Source: Citrobacter braakii
GTDB taxonomy: Bacteria > Pseudomonadota > Gammaproteobacteria > Enterobacterales > Enterobacteriaceae
Length of the DNA: 64,000 bases
Assembly (NCBI RefSeq): GCF_002075345.1
Contig: NZ_NAEW01000008.1
Location: forward strand, 1 to 64,000
Reading direction: 5' to 3'
Position 1 is the first letter of the stretch, and every line of letters starts with the position of its first letter. The position numbers and the translations under genes are program-made. The notes beneath the pieces are model-generated. The model did no database searches. It had not been told where the DNA came from and saw only the letters and a list, made by a program, of their open reading frames with translations. This document shows, in pieces, positions 40,361 to 53,650 of the stretch.

Positions 40361-40400
40361 ACAAAGTGGCGGTGAAATAGCCACTTTGTAGCATATTTTT
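40361..40400 (+). terminator. Probable epmA terminator
   Basis: ACAAAGTGGC-GGTGAAATA-GCCACTTTGT, then GCATATTTTTTC, 15 nt after the epmA stop. The T run is slightly distant. Confidence 0.6.
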
Positions 40401-40558
40401 TCATTTACCCTCTAATAGCCACAATTTACTCCTGGATATTTGATATCGTTCAGGTATCAATTCTGTGTTGATTTTTCTATCGCTGAACTCTGAAAAGAGG
40501 GCAGTGCCAACCGGTGAGTGGCGTTTGTTAAACGCTTGCCAGAGTAAGGGATGGTTTA

Positions 40559-42061
40559 ATGACCCAAACAATAAAAAAGATGAGCCTTATAGGTCTCATC
40601 CTCATGATATTTACGTCTGTTTTCGGTTTTGCGAATAGCCCCTCCGCATTCTATCTAATGGGGTATAGCGCGATTCCGTGGTATATATTTTCTGCATTAT
40701 TATTCTTTATCCCATTTGCTTTAATGATGGCGGAAATGGGGGCTGCCTATCGGAAAGAAGAGGGCGGAATCTATTCGTGGATGAATAATAGCGTTGGGCC
40801 ACGCTATGCGTTTATCGGCACGTTTATGTGGTTTTCTTCCTATGTAATATGGATGGTAAGTACCGCAGCGAAAGTCTGGGTACCTTTTTCAACCTTCTTA
40901 TTTGGCGCAGACATGACGCAGCACTGGCGTTTTGCGGGGCTTGAGCCTACGCAGGTCGTCGGGTTGCTCGCCGTCGGTTGGATGATTCTGGTAACCTGCG
41001 TGGCCTCCCGGGGTATTAATAAGATTGCTCGTATTACGGCAGTAGGCGGAATTGCCGTAATGTGTCTTAATTTAGTTCTGTTGTTAGTGAGTGTCGCTAT
41101 TTTGTTATTAACTGGTGGTCACTTTGCGCAGGATATTAATTTCATCTCCTCGCCTAATCCGGGATATCAGTCCGGTCTGGCCATGTTGTCATTTGTTGTG
41201 TTTGCTATTTTTGCTTACGGCGGAATAGAAGCCGTGGGTGGATTAGTTGATAAAACAGAAAAGCCAGAAAAGAACTTTGCGAAAGGCATTGTCTTTGCCG
41301 CGATTGTCATTTCTGTCGGTTATTCACTGGCCATATTTTTATGGGGCGTTAGCACCAACTGGCAGCAAGTATTAAGCAATAGCTCGGTCAACCTCGGCAA
41401 TATAACGTATATCCTGATGAAAAGCCTCGGGATGACGTTAGGTAACGCGCTGCATGTTTCTCCTGAAACCGCGATGGTGACGGGGGTGTGGTTCGCGCGT
41501 ATCACCGGGCTTTCTATGTTTCTCGCCTATACCGGCGCTTTTTTCACGCTCAGCTATTCGCCACTAAAAGCGATTATTCAGGGAACGCCGAAGGCGCTGT
41601 GGCCAGCGCCGATGACCAAACTGAATGCCGTGGGGATGCCGACGACGGCAATGTGGTTGCAGTGCCTGCTGGTGAGCCTGTTTATCCTGCTGGTTTCGTT
41701 TGGCGGCGATACGGCTTCAGCGTTCTATAACAAACTGACGCTGATGGCGAACGTCTCGATGACGCTGCCGTATCTGTTCCTCGCGCTGGCGTTTCCGTTC
41801 TTTAAAGCCCGTACGGGCCTGGAAAGACCGTTTGTTGTCTTTAAAACCCGAGCGGCGACGTTACTGGCCACATCGGTGGTTGTGCTGGTGGTGACGTTTG
41901 CCAATGTGTTCACCATCATCCAGCCGGTGATTGAAGCTGGGGACTGGAACAGCGCATTGTGGATGACCGGAGGCCCGATCTTCTTCTCACTGTTGGCAAT
42001 GGCGATTTATCAGAACTACAGCCGCCGCACGGCCAACGAGCCTGAGTGGGCGGTGGAGTAA
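40559..42061 (+). CDS. yjeM: APC-family transporter YjeM
   Basis: 500 residues with about twelve membrane helices; the start KKMSLIGLILMIFTSVFGFA with NSPSAFYLMGYSAIPWYIFS is typical of the glutamate/GABA-antiporter-like APC branch, and length and position match E. coli YjeM. The substrate is unknown. E. coli yjeN/yjeO, which follow yjeM there, are absent here. Confidence 0.92.
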   Translation: MTQTIKKMSLIGLILMIFTSVFGFANSPSAFYLMGYSAIPWYIFSALLFFIPFALMMAEMGAAYRKEEGGIYSWMNNSVGPRYAFIGTFMWFSSYVIWMVSTAAKVWVPFSTFLFGADMTQHWRFAGLEPTQVVGLLAVGWMILVTCVASRGINKIARITAVGGIAVMCLNLVLLLVSVAILLLTGGHFAQDINFISSPNPGYQSGLAMLSFVVFAIFAYGGIEAVGGLVDKTEKPEKNFAKGIVFAAIVISVGYSLAIFLWGVSTNWQQVLSNSSVNLGNITYILMKSLGMTLGNALHVSPETAMVTGVWFARITGLSMFLAYTGAFFTLSYSPLKAIIQGTPKALWPAPMTKLNAVGMPTTAMWLQCLLVSLFILLVSFGGDTASAFYNKLTLMANVSMTLPYLFLALAFPFFKARTGLERPFVVFKTRAATLLATSVVVLVVTFANVFTIIQPVIEAGDWNSALWMTGGPIFFSLLAMAIYQNYSRRTANEPEWAVE

Positions 42062-42072
42062 ACTTCCTGCTG

Positions 42073-42135
42073 AATCCGGCCTACAAAAATGATTCTTCGT
42101 AGGCCGGATTCGGCGAAGCTGCCATCCGGCATCAT
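42073..42135. repeat. REP/BIME element after yjeM
   Basis: AATCCGGCCTAC and GTAGGCCGGATT pair across a short loop, followed by a second unit CGGCGAAGCTGCCATCCGGC. It separates the convergent yjeM and mscM. Confidence 0.85.
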
Positions 42136-42141
42136 TTTTGT

Positions 42142-45100
42142 TTACAAACTCCCCGCCGGGCGACTGCTTCTGCCCGCAGAACTTAAGGTTCTTCCCGTTT
42201 GCTTACCGCCGAGGCTCTCCAGACGCATCTGGAACGGTGGGAACGGCATATCGATACCGTGCTCACGGAAGCCAGCCAGAATCAGCTGGTGGATTTCGTG
42301 GCGCAGCGGCATACGATGCCCCATCTCAGCGGCATAAATACGCAGTTCGAAGATTTGAATCCCTTGCTGCAGGTCAACCAGGAAGACTTCTGGCGCCGGG
42401 TTATCGATAACCAGCGAGCAGCGTTGTGCGGCAGTAAGGAGGATCTGCGTAACCTCCTCGCTGTTAGCCTCCGACGGTGCCGGGATGGTTAATACCACAC
42501 GGGTGACCGAATCCGATAACGACCAGTTGATAAACTGCTCGGTGATAAAGGCTTTGTTGGGCACGATGATCTCTTTGCGGTCCCAGTCGCTGATGGTCGT
42601 GGCGCGGGTATTAATTTTCGTCACGCTACCGGTAAGATCGCGAATCGTCACTGTGTCGCCAATGCGGATTGGTTTTTCAAAGAGGATAATCAGGCCGGAA
42701 ATAAAGTTGGCGAAGATCTCCTGCAAACCAAAGCCCAGACCGACACCGAGAGCCGCTACCAGCCATTGCAGTTTGGACCACTCAATACCGATCATTGAGA
42801 AGCCAACCAGACCGCCAATCAGCATCAGCAGGTACTTGGTGATGGTGGTGATGGCGTAACCGGTGCCGGGGGTTAAATCGAGATGTTGCAGCAGCGCCAG
42901 CTCCAGCAGCGCGGGCAGGTTGCGCACTAACTGGGTAGTGATGATAAACACCAGGATTGCGATAAGCACTGCACCCAGCGTTATCGGCTCTAAACTTTCC
43001 ACACCCTGCACCGTGGAGGTGACATCCCACAACGAGATATTTTCCAGGAAGCCGAAAGCGGAATGAATTTCTGACCACAGCACAATGACCGAGAGCAGGG
43101 CGATAAGCATCAGGATAGAGCGCACCAGGCGCAGTGATTGCGCGCTGATAGCATCCAGATCCACTTCGCTTTCATCAACATCAATCGTGCCTTCAAGGCT
43201 GGTGGAATGCGCTGGTTCTTCTTCACCCCGTGCGCGCTGCGCCAGCATTTCGGCACGTCGATGCTTGGCGCGGTCAAACGCCAGTCGGCGGCGCTGGATC
43301 AGCATCCAGCGGCGGATAACGTGATACACCACCAGTAACAAGAACCAGATAGCTACGGACGTTTCCAGACGCGCCAGTAAAGCTTGCGACGTGGCGAGAT
43401 AGCCCACTGCCGCAGCGAGAATGGCAATCAGCGGTGCGCCCATCAGCATATTCCACAGCATGCTGTTGACCATGTTATCGCTGTTGCCTTCTTTATCGAG
43501 GTACAGCGGTATCCCGGCGCGTTTCAGGCTCAGGGTCACGACCGCCAGCGCACCGCAAATCAGAATAAAGCACAGACGCCCCAGTGAGGCGGAGAATTCC
43601 CGGTCATTGAGATTATCAAACATAATCACCGCCATGATCAGCGGCACAATCAGCCCGATACTCATCAGGTAATAGTGCATGGCTTTCGCGACGCGGTTAC
43701 GCGGCCAGCCAAAGTGGGCAATGAACAGACCGTTGGGGCGCGCAAAGGTGGCGCAAATCATTACTGCCCACAGCATGGGCACCGTGGCGGTAACGCCATC
43801 CCCGATAGCGACAGCTAATGGATAAGGCCAGGCTTCCTGCAATCCGTAACCGAGCGTTGCCCACAGCACCGGCAACGGAGAAGCGACGAGTATCGACCAG
43901 AACACCGTGCGTATCGTCAGCCAGAAGTGGTCCTGGGTGACTTTCCCGACCCGCGCAGATGAACGCTCCAAAAAACGGGTGAAGTGTTTGCGCGAAGAGA
44001 GGCTAAAGCCAACCAGCACCAATGCCGCGAAAAGCGGGAGCAGCGTTTCTTTGCTGGTCAGCATCATGATGCTGGCTTTGCCCAACTGATTAAACGTATC
44101 TAATGAGATCAGACGCCGCAGATCCTGGACGATGTCGACAGGCCAGGAGAGGGAGATGGGGCTAACGTCCGAGGTCCAGAACAGATAGCGGTGCGTTGCT
44201 TCGTTGACCTCTTTTAGCGCATCTTCCAGTTGGCTGTTAGAGACTTTGAGCTTGGTCAGCTCAAGGATCAGCGTATCGCCGCCCTGTAACAAAGAGTTCA
44301 GCAGCTCACGCTGGGTGCGTAACTGGGCGTTGAGAATGCTGCTCTGTTCAGCGGTCAGCGGTTGTCCATCGGCCTGATGAATCTGACGCAACTGCGGCTG
44401 TTTGTTGAGGAGATCCTCATAGCGCATACGGTGCACGCGAAGCTGCGCCATTTCAGTATCCAACTGCTGAGGCTTGGGCATTTCCGGTAAACGGGATACC
44501 TGCGCGCGCAGCGCTTCTCCCAGCATATTTGAGACCCCAAGCCACTGAGACTGCTCTCGCAGCGTATTCAATGCCTGGCGCACCTGCAGCGTTTGGCTGG
44601 CGGCTTGACGCTGTTGCGAGGCGACCAGGTCCATACGTTGCGCCTGCTGGTTTAATGCCTGAGACAGTTCGCGGTTAACCTTGAACTGGTCGACAATACC
44701 TTCCGGCAGTCCCGCGCTGTTTTCCGCCAACAGTTCGGTGCTTTCCAGCGCTCGCTCTGCTTCACGCTGACGTTGACTGTTGAGCTGGTTGCGCAAAGCC
44801 TGCAGGTAAGTATCGAGCTGCTGGCTCTGTTTTTCCGCCAGCTCTGAGCGCATACGCGCCAGCTCCTGGCGGTTATTAGCGGAAAGCTGCGCCAGCTCCA
44901 GTTCATCGACCAGGGCTTTGAGTTTGGCGGATTCAGCCTGCATCGCCTGATTCTGCGCGGGATTAGAGTTGGCGGTACCAATACGTCGCTCAAGCTCATT
45001 TAGCTGGCGGCGGGCATCGGTTTGCTGTTGAGGAAGCTGGCTTAACGAGTCTGCGATTTCCCGGGCGCGATCCTGCTCCTGCTGGGCCTGACGACTCTTT

Positions 45101-45456
45101 TCCAACAGTTGGCTGCTGACCTGGAGGATCTCCTGGTTTAACGCATCGGTGGTGAGTCCGGTTGGCACATTGCGCGGTTCGTCGCGCAGGTTGCTAAGCT
45201 GCGCGCGTAATGTTGCGGACAGCTTGGGGAAGTTATCAATAACCTGCTGATATTGCTGGGCACGCTCGAGAGAACCTTTACGCTCCTCGAGGGCATTCAG
45301 CGCGGACTGGAGAGCCTCAACGGTTTCTGGCTGAGCAGGTTTCGCCGCTTTTGCCTGCTCCAGTTCCTGGGTGAGTTGTTTGGCATCGGGGGCCGTCGCA
45401 GCGTACGCCCCCAGGCTGAGGCACCAGGCCATCAGAAAAGTGATAATCAGGCGCAC
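42142..45456 (-). CDS. mscM: Miniconductance mechanosensitive channel MscM
   Basis: 1104 residues (E. coli YjeP/MscM 1107). A signal peptide (LIITFLMAWCLSLGAYAAT) precedes a ~450-residue periplasmic coiled-coil domain rich in Gln, Arg and Leu, then about eleven membrane helices and the C-terminal MscS-type pore and beta domain (GLGFGLQEIFANFISGLIIL; FEKPIRIGDTVTI). It releases solutes on hypo-osmotic shock. It starts upstream of the psd stop by 17 nt and forms an operon with psd. Confidence 0.95.
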   Translation of the reverse strand: MRLIITFLMAWCLSLGAYAATAPDAKQLTQELEQAKAAKPAQPETVEALQSALNALEERKGSLERAQQYQQVIDNFPKLSATLRAQLSNLRDEPRNVPTGLTTDALNQEILQVSSQLLEKSRQAQQEQDRAREIADSLSQLPQQQTDARRQLNELERRIGTANSNPAQNQAMQAESAKLKALVDELELAQLSANNRQELARMRSELAEKQSQQLDTYLQALRNQLNSQRQREAERALESTELLAENSAGLPEGIVDQFKVNRELSQALNQQAQRMDLVASQQRQAASQTLQVRQALNTLREQSQWLGVSNMLGEALRAQVSRLPEMPKPQQLDTEMAQLRVHRMRYEDLLNKQPQLRQIHQADGQPLTAEQSSILNAQLRTQRELLNSLLQGGDTLILELTKLKVSNSQLEDALKEVNEATHRYLFWTSDVSPISLSWPVDIVQDLRRLISLDTFNQLGKASIMMLTSKETLLPLFAALVLVGFSLSSRKHFTRFLERSSARVGKVTQDHFWLTIRTVFWSILVASPLPVLWATLGYGLQEAWPYPLAVAIGDGVTATVPMLWAVMICATFARPNGLFIAHFGWPRNRVAKAMHYYLMSIGLIVPLIMAVIMFDNLNDREFSASLGRLCFILICGALAVVTLSLKRAGIPLYLDKEGNSDNMVNSMLWNMLMGAPLIAILAAAVGYLATSQALLARLETSVAIWFLLLVVYHVIRRWMLIQRRRLAFDRAKHRRAEMLAQRARGEEEPAHSTSLEGTIDVDESEVDLDAISAQSLRLVRSILMLIALLSVIVLWSEIHSAFGFLENISLWDVTSTVQGVESLEPITLGAVLIAILVFIITTQLVRNLPALLELALLQHLDLTPGTGYAITTITKYLLMLIGGLVGFSMIGIEWSKLQWLVAALGVGLGFGLQEIFANFISGLIILFEKPIRIGDTVTIRDLTGSVTKINTRATTISDWDRKEIIVPNKAFITEQFINWSLSDSVTRVVLTIPAPSEANSEEVTQILLTAAQRCSLVIDNPAPEVFLVDLQQGIQIFELRIYAAEMGHRMPLRHEIHQLILAGFREHGIDMPFPPFQMRLESLGGKQTGRTLSSAGRSSRPAGSL

Positions 45457-45473
45457 AGCAGCGATTCCTATGT

Positions 45474-46442
45474 TTAACTTTCGTCTTTTTTGTCGTCAAC
45501 CAGCGGGCTGGCGTCGTGTTCTGCTTCGATCTCTTCTTTCGCAAGCGGGGCAGGTTCTGCCGCTGGCGTCACGAATATCTCGGTCGAGATGGCCATTGGC
45601 TGGCCGATTTTGGTCACTGAAAGGTCCTGCAACTGCTCAACCAGGTTAACTTTGCCAGGCGCGAACAGGTTGATAACGGTGGAACCGAGCTTAAAGCGGC
45701 CCATTTCCTGACCTTTCAGCAGCGCCACCGACCCTTCGCTTTCACCTTCCGGCCAGGTCCAGCGTTTGATGACGCCTTCACGCGGTGGGGTAATGGTGCC
45801 AGCCCATGCGGTTTCAATACTGCCGACGATGGTCGCGCCGACCAGAATCTGCACCATCGGGCCAAATTCGGTATCAAACAGACAGATTACGCGTTCGTTG
45901 CGTGCAAACAGGTTTGGAACGTTTTGCGCAGTCAGGATATTTACAGAGAAGAGATCGCCTGGCACGTACATCATTTCACGCAGGATACCGTTACACGGCA
46001 TATGTACACGGTGGTAATCGCGTGGAGATAAGTAAGTGGTCACAAACGTACCGTTGCGGAATTTGTCCGCCATCTGGTAGTTGCCGGCCAGCAGTGCTTC
46101 AAGGGTATAGCTGTGCCCTTTGGCCTGCAGTAGTTTGTCTTCTTCGATGTTTCCTAACTGGTTAATCACGCCGTCAGCAGGCATGACCAGTACGTTTGGA
46201 TCGGTGTTAATCGGGCGAACGTCGTCGCGCAGTGGGCGAACAAAGAAGTCGTTAAAGGTGCGATAGCTGGCGGTATCCGGCTTTTGCGCCTCTTTCATAT
46301 CGACCTTGTAATATTTCACGAACAGATCGATAACCAGTTTAGTCAGCCATCCTGCTCGTTTGCTCGCACCCCAACCCGCCAGGCGAGTGAGCCATAGTTT
46401 CGGCAGAATGTATTGTAGCGAAAGCTTAAATGAGTTTAACAA
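45474..46442 (-). CDS. psd: Phosphatidylserine decarboxylase
   Basis: 322 residues, the E. coli length. The self-cleavage site LGST ([11 protein letters not shown]) generates the pyruvoyl alpha subunit; [13 protein letters not shown] holds the catalytic His. It makes phosphatidylethanolamine at the inner membrane. The psd-mscM order is conserved. Confidence 0.98.
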   Translation of the reverse strand: MLNSFKLSLQYILPKLWLTRLAGWGASKRAGWLTKLVIDLFVKYYKVDMKEAQKPDTASYRTFNDFFVRPLRDDVRPINTDPNVLVMPADGVINQLGNIEEDKLLQAKGHSYTLEALLAGNYQMADKFRNGTFVTTYLSPRDYHRVHMPCNGILREMMYVPGDLFSVNILTAQNVPNLFARNERVICLFDTEFGPMVQILVGATIVGSIETAWAGTITPPREGVIKRWTWPEGESEGSVALLKGQEMGRFKLGSTVINLFAPGKVNLVEQLQDLSVTKIGQPMAISTEIFVTPAAEPAPLAKEEIEAEHDASPLVDDKKDES

Positions 46443-46534
46443 GGTAGCCTCCAGGCCATAATTTGTTCCCGATCCGGCATACGGGCCGGATCCTGAAAAA
46501 AGGGGGACGATTCTAGCGATGCTTAGCTTAGTTG

Positions 46535-47587
46535 TCAGTTGTCTGTATCAGAAAAGTTTTTACGTGTTTTTACCTGCGCCATGCTTTCCAGGATGCGGTG
46601 ATAATTTTCAAACCGAGTTTCGGCTATTGCCCCTTTTTCTACGGCCTCACGGATAGCGCAGCCTGGGTCGGTATCATGCTTGCAGTCGCGGTATTTGCAG
46701 TGGCCCAGGTAGTCATGGAATTCGACAAAACCATGTGTGATTTGTTCCGGCTCCAGATGCCACAACCCGAACTCACGTACGCCAGGGGAGTCGATAACGT
46801 CGCCACCGTGCGGGAAATGATACAGGCGAGAGGCAGTGGTGGTGTGCTGTCCAAGGCCGGAGTTGTCGGAGACATCGTTGGTCAGGATCTCTTCCTGCAG
46901 GCCGAGAAGATTATTGAGCAGGCTAGATTTACCAACGCCCGACTGACCGGCAAAAATGCTGATGCGATCGGTTAATGCTTCTTCAAGCGGTTTCAGGCCG
47001 TCTTTCGTGCGGCTTGATACCATCAACACGCGATAGCCAATGTGGCGATAAATATCCATCTGTTCGTTAACAAAGGCCATGCCTTCATCATCCAGCAGAT
47101 CGATCTTATTCAAGACGATAATTGGTTCAACGTGTAGCGTTTCACAGGCTACCAGATACCGGTCGATAATATTGAGTGACAGCTCGGGTAAGATGGCTGA
47201 GACAATAACGATCTGGTTGATGTTGGCGGCAATGGGTTTCACCCCGTCGTAAAAGTCGGGGCGTGTCAGTACCGAGGTACGCTCGTGTACCGCCTCAACG
47301 ATGCCTTTGACATTCACGCCTTCTGCTGCTGCTTTTCCCGGGCGCCAGACAACGCGATCGCCGGTGACCAGCGAGCGAATTGTACGGCGGATGTTGCAGC
47401 GGTGAATCTCACCGTCAGCAGATTCCACGTCGGCATGCATGCCAAAACGGCTGATAACGATGCCTTCAGCGGTTTCGCCAAACAGGTTGTCGTCGTAGTC
47501 TGGCTTCTCCGTGGACGTTTTCAGACGACGCTGGTGATTGGCGTTCACACGGCGCTGTTGGCCTTTGGAGAGTTTATTCTTACTCAA
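46535..47587 (-). CDS. rsgA: Ribosome small-subunit GTPase RsgA
   Basis: 350 residues from a TTG start ([20 protein letters not shown]), with AGGAG 9 nt upstream; this gives the E. coli length. A longer frame to 47620 adds 11 residues not seen in E. coli. The circularly permuted GTPase motifs read NKIDLLDD (G4), [12 protein letters not shown] (G1) and DSPGVREFG (G3), with a C-terminal zinc motif [14 protein letters not shown]. It matures the 30S subunit. Confidence 0.96.
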   Translation of the reverse strand: MSKNKLSKGQQRRVNANHQRRLKTSTEKPDYDDNLFGETAEGIVISRFGMHADVESADGEIHRCNIRRTIRSLVTGDRVVWRPGKAAAEGVNVKGIVEAVHERTSVLTRPDFYDGVKPIAANINQIVIVSAILPELSLNIIDRYLVACETLHVEPIIVLNKIDLLDDEGMAFVNEQMDIYRHIGYRVLMVSSRTKDGLKPLEEALTDRISIFAGQSGVGKSSLLNNLLGLQEEILTNDVSDNSGLGQHTTTASRLYHFPHGGDVIDSPGVREFGLWHLEPEQITHGFVEFHDYLGHCKYRDCKHDTDPGCAIREAVEKGAIAETRFENYHRILESMAQVKTRKNFSDTDN

Positions 47588-47692
47588 TCGGACTGACTCC
47601 TGGTCGCCCATAATGGGCAAAACATTTATGATACACGCAATTTTAGATGAATATAGTCACACTGAATGTGACGCTGAAGGGTGGAAAATAGC

Positions 47693-48238
47693 ATGAGTGC
47701 CAATGAAAACAACCTGATTTGGATCGATCTGGAGATGACAGGTCTGGATCCCGAGCGCGATCGCATAATTGAGATAGCCACGCTGGTGACGGATGCCAAC
47801 CTGAATATTCTGGCTGAAGGACCGACAATTGCGGTGCACCAGTCCGACGAACAGCTGGCATTAATGGATGACTGGAACGTACGTACGCATACCGGTAGTG
47901 GGCTAGTGGATCGCGTGAAGGCGAGCACCATGGGGGATCGTGAAGCTGAACTGGCTACGCTGGCTTTTTTGAAAGAGTGGGTTCCAGAAGGGAAATCACC
48001 TATCTGCGGCAACAGCATCGGTCAGGATCGTCGTTTCCTGTTTAAATACATGCCGGAGCTGGAGGCATATTTCCATTATCGCTATCTTGACGTCAGTACG
48101 CTGAAAGAGCTGGCGCGTCGTTGGAAGCCGGAAATTCTTGCTGGCTTCACCAAGCAGGGAACGCATCAGGCGATGGACGATATTCGTGAATCTGTTGCTG
48201 AGCTTGCTTACTATCGCGAACATTTTATTAAGCTTTGA
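47693..48238 (+). CDS. orn: Oligoribonuclease
   Basis: 181 residues from ATG at 47693 ([20 protein letters not shown]); the in-frame ATG four codons earlier is less likely, since GGTGG lies before the second. DEDD exonuclease motifs: [21 protein letters not shown] and [11 protein letters not shown]. It degrades 2-5-nt RNA and pGpG. It is divergent from rsgA. Confidence 0.98.
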   Translation: MSANENNLIWIDLEMTGLDPERDRIIEIATLVTDANLNILAEGPTIAVHQSDEQLALMDDWNVRTHTGSGLVDRVKASTMGDREAELATLAFLKEWVPEGKSPICGNSIGQDRRFLFKYMPELEAYFHYRYLDVSTLKELARRWKPEILAGFTKQGTHQAMDDIRESVAELAYYREHFIKL

Positions 48239-48245
48239 TTTTGTG

Positions 48246-48281
48246 GATGGCCGGACGGCGCTGCGGCTTACCCGGCCTGCG
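48246..48281. repeat. REP-like element after orn
   Basis: GATGGCCGGACGGCGCTGCG..GCTTACCCGGCCTGC is a single REP unit with the usual internal GGCGCTGCG. Confidence 0.7.
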
Positions 48282-48390
48282 AATATCGTTCCTGCGCGCT
48301 TGCACTGAGGCTGGATTGTCGCTAAATTAGACGACTTGCCGATAAATTCAGCACTTAAACAGAAAAACGAAAAAATCGCTTTTAGGGGGG

Positions 48391-48425
48391 TTGCAGCTAA
48401 ACGGATTTCTCGTATAATGCGCCTC
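48391..48425 (+). promoter_or_regulatory. tRNA-Gly cluster promoter
   Basis: TTGCAG (-35) and TATAAT (-10) with 16 bp spacing, followed by the GC-rich discriminator GCGCCTCCCG typical of stringently controlled stable-RNA promoters, about 60 bp before the first tRNA-Gly. Confidence 0.85.
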
Positions 48426-48478
48426 CCGTAACGACAGAGAATTACACGTTACGGCAGCAGCAAAAGCAGTACAAATTT

Positions 48479-48554
<76 letters not shown>

Positions 48555-48594
48555 AAATTTGAAAGTGCTTGTAAAGCACAGACCACCAATCGCA

Positions 48595-48697
48595 GAATTT
48601 CGAATTGCGACAAGGCGGCAACTGAATGAGTCCTTAGAAGCTTACCGAAGTAAGTGACTTAGGCGAATGAAGGCAGCCAACGCAGTAGTGGTTCGAA
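48595..48697. repeat. ERIC-like element inside the tRNA-Gly operon
   Basis: The spacer after the first tRNA-Gly contains GAATGAGTCCTTAGAAGCTT, the centre ACCGAAGTAAGTGACTTAGG and AGGCAGCCAACGCA, all diagnostic of ERIC (consensus AAGTAAGTGACTGGGGTGAG). The second spacer lacks it, so it is an insertion within a stable-RNA transcript. Confidence 0.7.
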
Positions 48698-48710
48698 AGA
48701 CGAAGATTAA

Positions 48711-48786
<76 letters not shown>

Positions 48787-48829
48787 AAATTTGAAAGTGC
48801 TTATGTCTACAAAGCACAGACACACCCAA

Positions 48830-48905
<76 letters not shown>

Positions 48906-49174
48906 AATTCTTACCCCAATAAAAATATCCACAGCGAATAAATACGTTGGGGACGTTTTGTTTCGTCATTGACATACTCTTGTAAACAGACTTATCCACA
49001 GGTTCGGGTATTATTCCTGGAATGCAAAAAACTTAGTCGGGTGAATAGTATCATTTTAACTCTTTGAAAATATTGAATTAATTATCATTTCAAATTGTTA
49101 ATGCGATCACTTGACGATTTTTTCCCTCTTGAATATCAATGTGTTTTTATTTTTATACACAAGCTGTGGATGAC

Positions 49175-50312
49175 TTAAGCGTCACGCGGCAGACCCTTTT
49201 CAATGACCCTGACCAAACGTTGTTTCTTCGGTAACTGCACTTCAACTACGCAGGCATTTCGCTTCTCGATTTGCTGAGCAACCGCCCACTCTATGTGTTC
49301 GTCGAGAAGTGGGTGCTCACCTCTGCGACTTTCCAGCGCGTGAATAACGGCTTCATCCCATGGGGCATTACCCAGCGCAACAGCGATATTTCGCAGCCAG
49401 CGCAGGTGACCAATACGACGAATAGCAGACCCCTCCGTGACTTTTAAAAACCACGCTTCGCTCCAGCTAAACAGCTCTATTAACTCTGGAGCATGAAGTT
49501 GTTTGCGTGGGTTGAAGTCATCCTCTGTCGTCAACTGAGAGTAACGGTTCCACGGGCAAATGAGTTGGCAATCATCGCAGCCGTAAATTCGATTCCCCAA
49601 CAGGGGACGAAACTCTTCCGGGATCGCACCTTCCAGTTCGATAGTGAGATAAGAGATACAGCGGCGCGCATCTACCGTGTAGGGTTCAACGATGGCTCCG
49701 GTGGGACAGATGGTCATACAGGCGACGCATTTCCCGCATCCTTCTTCTACTGGGTTGTCGACCGGCAGGGGCAAATCGATCAGTAATTCCCCGAGAAAGA
49801 AAAATGAACCGGCTGCGCGATTGAGGATAAGTGAGTGCTTACCTGTCCAGCCAAGCCCGGCTTTTTCCGCTAATGGACGCTCAAGAATGGGCGCAGAATC
49901 GACAAAAGGTCTAAAATTCAGCGAAACGCAGTGCTGTTGAATCCTCTCTCCCAGCTTTTTTAAGCGGTTACGCAGCAGTTTATGGTAGTCACGCCCAAGC
50001 GCGTAACGGCTGACGTAACCCAGAGAGGGGTTTTTCAACGTGCTGGCAAAGGCCGCATTGGCAGGAAGATAGTTCATACGTACGCTGATGACACGTAGCG
50101 TACCGGGTAATAATTCGTGAGGTCGGGCGCGCATCATGCCGTGACGGGCCATCCAGTCCATCTCGCCGTGATAGTGTTTATCCAGCCAGGCCTGCAGTTT
50201 GGGCTCCGCTTCGCTGAGGTCGGTATCAGCAATACCGACCTGCTGAAAGCCAAGCTCCAGCCCCCACTGCTTAATATTTTGCGCTAACTGATTGAGATCG
50301 AGGGGCTCTGAC

Positions 50313-50314
<2 letters not shown>
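49175..50314 (-). CDS. queG: Epoxyqueuosine reductase QueG
   Basis: 379 residues from ATG at 50314 (MSEPLDLNQLAQNIKQWGLE), the E. coli length. The two ferredoxin-like cluster motifs CGKCVACMTICPTGA and YGCDDCQLICPWNRY are intact, and the C-terminal HEAT-like part is complete. It makes queuosine in tRNA using cobalamin. Its start codon shares CATG with the divergent nnr start. Confidence 0.97.
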
Positions 50315-52293
<1,979 letters not shown>

Positions 52294-52309
52294 CCTTAAG
52301 GGTGGCGGG

Positions 52310-53641
52310 ATGATTTATCGCATCAGAAACTGGCTGATGGCAACACTGGTCCTGCTGTGCGCGCAGGCAGGGGCCGCCAGCCTCTCCGATCTTCAGGTGT
52401 CCAATGGCGATCAACAAGCGCGGATTACGCTGAGCTTTATTGGCGATCCTGAATACGCAGTTTCGCAGGACGGGAAACGAACCGTCGCGTTGGATATTAA
52501 ACAAACCGGTGTGATTCAGGGGTTACCGCTGCTGTTTAGCGGCAATAATCTGGTGAAATCTATCCGTTCCGGCACGCCAAAAGATGCGCAGTCTCTGCGC
52601 CTGGTTGTGGATTTAACCGAGAACGGCAAAGCCGAAGCCGTAAAACGCCAGAACGGCGGCAATTATACCGTCGTGTTTACCATCAAAGCTGATGCGCCAC
52701 CGCCGCCTCCACCACCTCCAGTGGTTGCGAAGCGTGTTGAAGCGCCGGTTATCGCCCCGCGCCCTGCCGAGCCTGCGCGTAATCCGTTTAAAGCGGAAAA
52801 CGATCGCACCACGATGGTAACCAACAGTAATACCTCCACACGACCTGCGGCGCGCGCCAGTACCAGTAACGGCGAAAAAGTAGTTATCGCCATTGATGCC
52901 GGACACGGCGGGCAGGATCCTGGCGCTATTGGTCCCGGTGGCACACGTGAGAAAAACGTCACTATTGCCGTAGCGCGCAAACTGCGCAGTTTGCTCAATG
53001 ATGACCCGATGTTTAAAGGCGTACTCACCCGTGATGGCGATTACTTTATCTCGGTGATGGGGCGTTCAGACGTTGCGCGTAAACAAAACGCCAACTTCCT
53101 GGTCTCTATTCATGCGGATGCTGCGCCAAACCGGGATGCCACTGGTGCTTCCGTCTGGGTACTGTCAAACCGTCGGGCAAACAGTGAGATGGCCGGCTGG
53201 CTGGAACAGCACGAAAAGCAATCGGAACTGTTGGGTGGGGCGGGTGATGTTCTGGCAAACAGCCAGTCCGATCCTTATCTCAGCCAGGCCGTGTTGGATC
53301 TGCAGTTCGGTCATTCGCAACGCGTTGGGTATGATGTAGCGACCAGCATGATCGGCCAGTTAGAACGTATTGGCTCGATGCATAAGCGTCGTCCGGAACA
53401 CGCCAGCCTTGGGGTATTACGTTCGCCTGATATCCCGTCAGTGCTGGTTGAAACCGGCTTTATCAGTAACAACAGCGAAGAGCGTCTGTTGGCGAGTGAT
53501 GACTACCAGCAGCAGCTGGCCGAGGCAATTTACAAAGGATTGCGTAACTATTTCCAGGCGCACCCGATGCAAACCGGGCCTCAGGGCACACAGGCGCAAA
53601 CCGCCAGTGCGGTATCGCCTGGTAACACGTTAACAAATTAA
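52310..53641 (+). CDS. amiB: N-acetylmuramoyl-L-alanine amidase AmiB
   Basis: 443 residues. A signal peptide ([16 protein letters not shown]) is followed by an AMIN domain (residues ~25-125), a Pro-rich linker ([13 protein letters not shown]) and the Amidase_3 catalytic domain with [19 protein letters not shown] and ETGFISN (zinc His, Glu, His and Glu). It splits septal peptidoglycan and is activated by EnvC. Confidence 0.97.
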   Translation: MIYRIRNWLMATLVLLCAQAGAASLSDLQVSNGDQQARITLSFIGDPEYAVSQDGKRTVALDIKQTGVIQGLPLLFSGNNLVKSIRSGTPKDAQSLRLVVDLTENGKAEAVKRQNGGNYTVVFTIKADAPPPPPPPPVVAKRVEAPVIAPRPAEPARNPFKAENDRTTMVTNSNTSTRPAARASTSNGEKVVIAIDAGHGGQDPGAIGPGGTREKNVTIAVARKLRSLLNDDPMFKGVLTRDGDYFISVMGRSDVARKQNANFLVSIHADAAPNRDATGASVWVLSNRRANSEMAGWLEQHEKQSELLGGAGDVLANSQSDPYLSQAVLDLQFGHSQRVGYDVATSMIGQLERIGSMHKRRPEHASLGVLRSPDIPSVLVETGFISNNSEERLLASDDYQQQLAEAIYKGLRNYFQAHPMQTGPQGTQAQTASAVSPGNTLTN

Positions 53642-53650
53642 GGATTAGCC

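Noticed and set aside
42142..45456. Whether mscM is a fusion of two genes
   Set aside because: The 1104-residue length and domain order match E. coli YjeP, so no fusion is needed.
52671..52730. Run of CCGCCTCCACCACCTCCA-like triplets as a possible repeat array
   Set aside because: It encodes the Pro-rich linker of AmiB, which is normal for that protein.
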